Below are positions 7,724 to 9,747 of a DNA stretch of 9,747 bases, in pieces. The DNA lies in NCBI GenBank assembly GCA_900549805.1, contig URPV01000044.1:1-9747 (forward strand), given 5' to 3'. The notes beneath the pieces were generated by a model. It was given only the letters and a program-made list of their open reading frames with translations. It was not told where the DNA came from and did no database searches. Position numbers and translations under genes: made by a program. Positions within the stretch are counted from its first letter, which is position 1; every line of letters begins with the position of its first letter. The stretch comes from an uncultured Veillonella sp. GTDB lineage: Bacteria; Bacillota; Negativicutes; Veillonellales; Veillonellaceae.

Positions 7724-8482
7724 ATGTCAAAAATTACTGCGATTATACTTGCCCGGAATGAAGAGGAACATATCGTAGATTGCATCCAAAGCATTCAATG
7801 TGCTGATGAAATACTAGTTATTGATGATGGTAGCACGGATAAAACGGTAGCACTAGCAGAAGAATGTGGTGCCAAGGTTATTCCTCATGCTCTTAATGGC
7901 GATTGGTCTCAACAGCGGCGATTTGGTATCAGTCAAGCATCAGGTGATTGGATTCTGTTTATTGATTCCGATGAGCGTATATCTCCAGAATTAAATAGTT
8001 CTATTCGAGAAGCTGTAGAGGATGGAGAGAAAAGAGCCTATTGGTTATGTCGTCATAATATATTCCACCATAACAAGGCTAGTCATGGATCTATGCGGCC
8101 TGATAAGGTTTTGCGTTTAATGCCTAAGGAAGGAGCTAGTGTAGAAGGTTTCGTACATGAAGCTTTTATCAGTCCTTATCCACAAGCTACTTTGCAGGGA
8201 AAATTATTCCATTATACATATGATAATTGGACACAATACTTTAATAAATTCAATAAGTATACATCTGCGGCAGCAGAAAAATATCATGAAGAAGGAAAGG
8301 GCTGTTCTTTTTGGAAGGATATTATTATTAGACCGCAGTGGGCATTTTTTAAGATATATATCTTACAAAGAGGTTTTCTTGATGGGAAAATAGGATTTAT
8401 ATTGTCCCTATACCACTATATGTATACGGTGACAAAGTACGTTAAGCTGTACTATTTAAATCAATCAAAGGGCAAACTATAA
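7724..8482 (+). CDS. Family 2 glycosyltransferase, WaaE/LgtF-like (LPS core type)
   Basis: This is a cytoplasmic, membrane-associated inverting glycosyltransferase with a GT-A fold, predicted to add a sugar (glucose in the best-known relatives) to an LPS core or other surface glycan. In the 252-aa product the motifs are ITAIILARNEEEHI near the N terminus, the nucleotide-binding IDDGSTDKT (33-41), WSQQRRFGISQASGDWILF (61-79) and the metal-binding DSDE (81-84). GFVHE (142-146) lies in the acceptor region. The C-terminal stretch (GKIGFILSLYHYMY and following) is hydrophobic, as in WaaE/KdtX-type enzymes, and likely contacts the membrane. There is no signal peptide. It lies between two paralogous membrane phosphotransferases on the same strand, which suggests that they act on the same glycan. 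It looks more AT-rich than gyrB (spot lines about 30% versus 45% GC). Sugar and acceptor cannot be read from the sequence. Confidence 0.88.
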   Translation: MSKITAIILARNEEEHIVDCIQSIQCADEILVIDDGSTDKTVALAEECGAKVIPHALNGDWSQQRRFGISQASGDWILFIDSDERISPELNSSIREAVEDGEKRAYWLCRHNIFHHNKASHGSMRPDKVLRLMPKEGASVEGFVHEAFISPYPQATLQGKLFHYTYDNWTQYFNKFNKYTSAAAEKYHEEGKGCSFWKDIIIRPQWAFFKIYILQRGFLDGKIGFILSLYHYMYTVTKYVKLYYLNQSKGKL

Positions 8483-8483
8483 T
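8455..8483 (+). promoter_or_regulatory. Sigma70-type promoter before the second LTA-synthase-like gene
   Basis: TTTAAA (8455-8460, four of six matches to TTGACA), an exact 17-bp spacer, and a perfect TATAAT (8478-8483). The -10 overlaps the stop codon of the glycosyltransferase gene. Transcription would begin near 8490 and leave a leader of about 44 nt. The downstream gene could thus be expressed separately from the two genes before it. Confidence 0.55.
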
Positions 8484-8495
8484 AGGGATAGAGTG

Positions 8496-8514
8496 TGTAA
8501 TGAGAACCATTATA
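8496..8514 (+). promoter_or_regulatory. Fur-box-like operator (candidate)
   Basis: The 19 bases starting TGTAATGAGAACC match 14 of 19 positions of the Fur consensus GATAATGATAATCATTATC. The core TAATG-AGAAC-CATTA (8498-8512) is a palindrome with perfect 5-bp arms. It lies just downstream of the predicted start of transcription and ahead of the ATG at 8534, where a bound repressor would block transcription. A related regulator (PerR, Zur) or a chance AT-rich palindrome are the alternatives. Confidence 0.35.
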
Positions 8515-8533
8515 ACGTAGGAATTAATCAACC

Positions 8534-9747
8534 ATGAGCGAGCAATTTTTCTTATCCCTACAACAAAATATTAAATTGATGATTTGGGCTCCTATTTTGA
8601 GTACCATATTTCGGTTTATCTTCATGCGTGTATATAATCCATATCCTTCCTGGCAGGGGCGGTGGGCATCTGTTTTGGGTGCATGTAAGTATGGATTTTG
8701 GTGGGGCATGGATTTTGATGCTTATGTATTTCTGGTTCCATTGGTATTTGTTACCATACCTGCTCTTTGGATAGATGCTTACCATCAGTATGAAGACTTG
8801 GTGCGGTTAACTGCTCTAACCTTGTATTCCTGTGTTTTGTATGCGGCCTTTGCGGGCAAGATGATATTCTATAAGCATTTTCATGACACTTATAATTACA
8901 TGGTTCATTATGGAAAGCATGCAGAAAAGAAGAATTTAGTAGATGTGTTCTTTAATCAGGATCATGGTGTATTAGTATTACTTGGTTTCTTACCAGTTGC
9001 CATCCTATCTTGGTTTATGGGACATGTGTTTCTATCTTTACCATCTATTGCCTACCCTGGATTTGATGATACTTGGCAAATCATTCTATGGAATATCTTT
9101 TTGATTATCCTATCAGTACTAGGTTTTTATTGGTTTCGCTATGGTGGGAGCTTATCTCATGATGATAAACCAGAATGGGATACAGTTCCTACCGTAGTGA
9201 AAGAAGATATTTTCTTCGCCCGTGCAACAGTACCTGATTTATGTGCTTTGGAAACGGTCTATAAGCATCCTTTACGGTTGGAATTCCAAGCATCAGAAGA
9301 AGATGTTGATGAGGCGATTAGTCGTCTTGTGCCAGAGCAATATAGGGATAATTGGCATGACTTAAAAAATCCTTTATATGCGTTTAAACGTGTGGCTAAG
9401 GGTCCAAGGATTAAGAAGCCAAAGCATATCTTTTTAATTGTTGGTGAAAGTATACCTCAGTGGTCAATCGATAAACCCTATGAGTTATTAAATGTTTGTC
9501 CCGGTCTATGGAATTTTAAAGAGGACAAGCATACGGTTAGCATTCCCAACTTTTTGCCTGCTGGGAATGTTTCAAGACCGTCTATTGTAAGTTTAATGAG
9601 TGGTCTCTATGATGCGGGCCTTGAGATTAATGAACGAGAATCTTTTTGGCAAGGTGCTTTTCCTACATCTTTTGCCAATCAAATGAAAGCCTTGGGCTAT
9701 CAAACTATTTATTGGTATGGAGGGAATGCCTCCTATGGGAATTTTAA
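8534..9747 (+). CDS. LTA synthase/sulfatase-family membrane phosphotransferase (paralogue 2), 3' partial
   Basis: An open frame of 404 codons runs from the ATG at 8534 to the right edge with no stop; the frame has TAA at 8525-8527, so no upstream start is possible in it. The ribosome site is weak (AGGA at 8519-8522, 11 bases away). Hydrophobic segments lie near 15-31, 62-80, 93-112, 144-168 and 181-201, followed by a soluble linker of about 95 residues. The catalytic domain begins with HIFLIVGES (298-306, metal ligand E305), then NVSRPSIVSLMSG (345-357), then LGYQTIYWYGG (387-397). The spacing from GES to S347 and from S347 to the GY motif is 42 residues each, exactly as in the upstream paralogue, with 19 of 54 identical residues over the aligned part from S347 on. 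The His and Asp-His metal sites expected further on lie outside the window. Role inferred as for paralogue 1, with a Ser at the nucleophile position. Confidence 0.82.
   Translation, partial: MSEQFFLSLQQNIKLMIWAPILSTIFRFIFMRVYNPYPSWQGRWASVLGACKYGFWWGMDFDAYVFLVPLVFVTIPALWIDAYHQYEDLVRLTALTLYSCVLYAAFAGKMIFYKHFHDTYNYMVHYGKHAEKKNLVDVFFNQDHGVLVLLGFLPVAILSWFMGHVFLSLPSIAYPGFDDTWQIILWNIFLIILSVLGFYWFRYGGSLSHDDKPEWDTVPTVVKEDIFFARATVPDLCALETVYKHPLRLEFQASEEDVDEAISRLVPEQYRDNWHDLKNPLYAFKRVAKGPRIKKPKHIFLIVGESIPQWSIDKPYELLNVCPGLWNFKEDKHTVSIPNFLPAGNVSRPSIVSLMSGLYDAGLEINERESFWQGAFPTSFANQMKALGYQTIYWYGGNASYGNF

Noticed and set aside
8558..8785. Minus-strand open frames at 8524-8709 and 8558-8785
   Set aside because: They overlap the start of the second LTA-synthase-like gene, whose + strand frame is open to the window edge with membrane helices and catalytic motifs. 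The minus-strand products are low-complexity and unlike any family I know.
9569..9586. Formylglycine-type sulfatase signature (S/C-x-P-x-R) in SRPSI of the second transferase
   Set aside because: The first part fits (S-R-P-S), but the Arg at the fifth position is Ile, and the paralogue has T-M-P-A-V. The membrane-helix layout fits phosphotransferases, not sulfatases.

Overview
The window looks like a near-origin segment of a low-to-moderate GC bacterium that probably has an outer membrane. A member of the Negativicutes (Veillonella-like) is my best guess. That is an inference from gene content and from the look of the proteins: a DUF721/DciA-like tail upstream of gyrB, an LPS-core-type glycosyltransferase, and LtaS/EptA-like membrane phosphotransferases. 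No RNA gene, CRISPR array, insertion sequence or tRNA was seen. There is no gene-free stretch longer than about 133 bp.

Layout: (1) 1-737, + strand, is the 3' part of a gene whose product has the end of a DUF721 (DciA-like) domain fused to a four-cysteine zinc ribbon. (2) 868-2769, +, is gyrB, followed after only 12 bp by (3) 2782-4221, +, a lysine permease (lysP), so the two are probably cotranscribed. (4) A 14-bp-stem terminator at 4244-4274 serves this unit and the convergent gene (5) 4277-5632, -, a CNNM/CBS/CorC-type (HlyC family) membrane protein. (6) A compact divergent region (5633-5771) carries two mirror-image extended -10 promoters. (7) 5772-7691, +, is a polytopic alkaline-phosphatase-superfamily transferase of the LTA synthase/sulfatase type. 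(8) 7724-8482, +, is a WaaE/LgtF-like family 2 glycosyltransferase. (9) 8534-9747, +, is a second, divergent LTA-synthase-like protein that runs off the right edge.

Genes 1-3 belong to replication and topology plus lysine uptake. Genes 7-9 look like an envelope-decoration cluster: a sugar transferase between two paralogous membrane phosphotransferases that probably add phosphoglycerol or phosphoethanolamine to a surface glycan. The two paralogues align without gaps through the catalytic region but differ at the presumed nucleophile (Thr341 versus Ser347). The second has its own good sigma70-type promoter and a Fur-box-like palindrome just downstream of it. These points, plus a Gln at the coumarin-resistance position of GyrB, are the most interesting observations.
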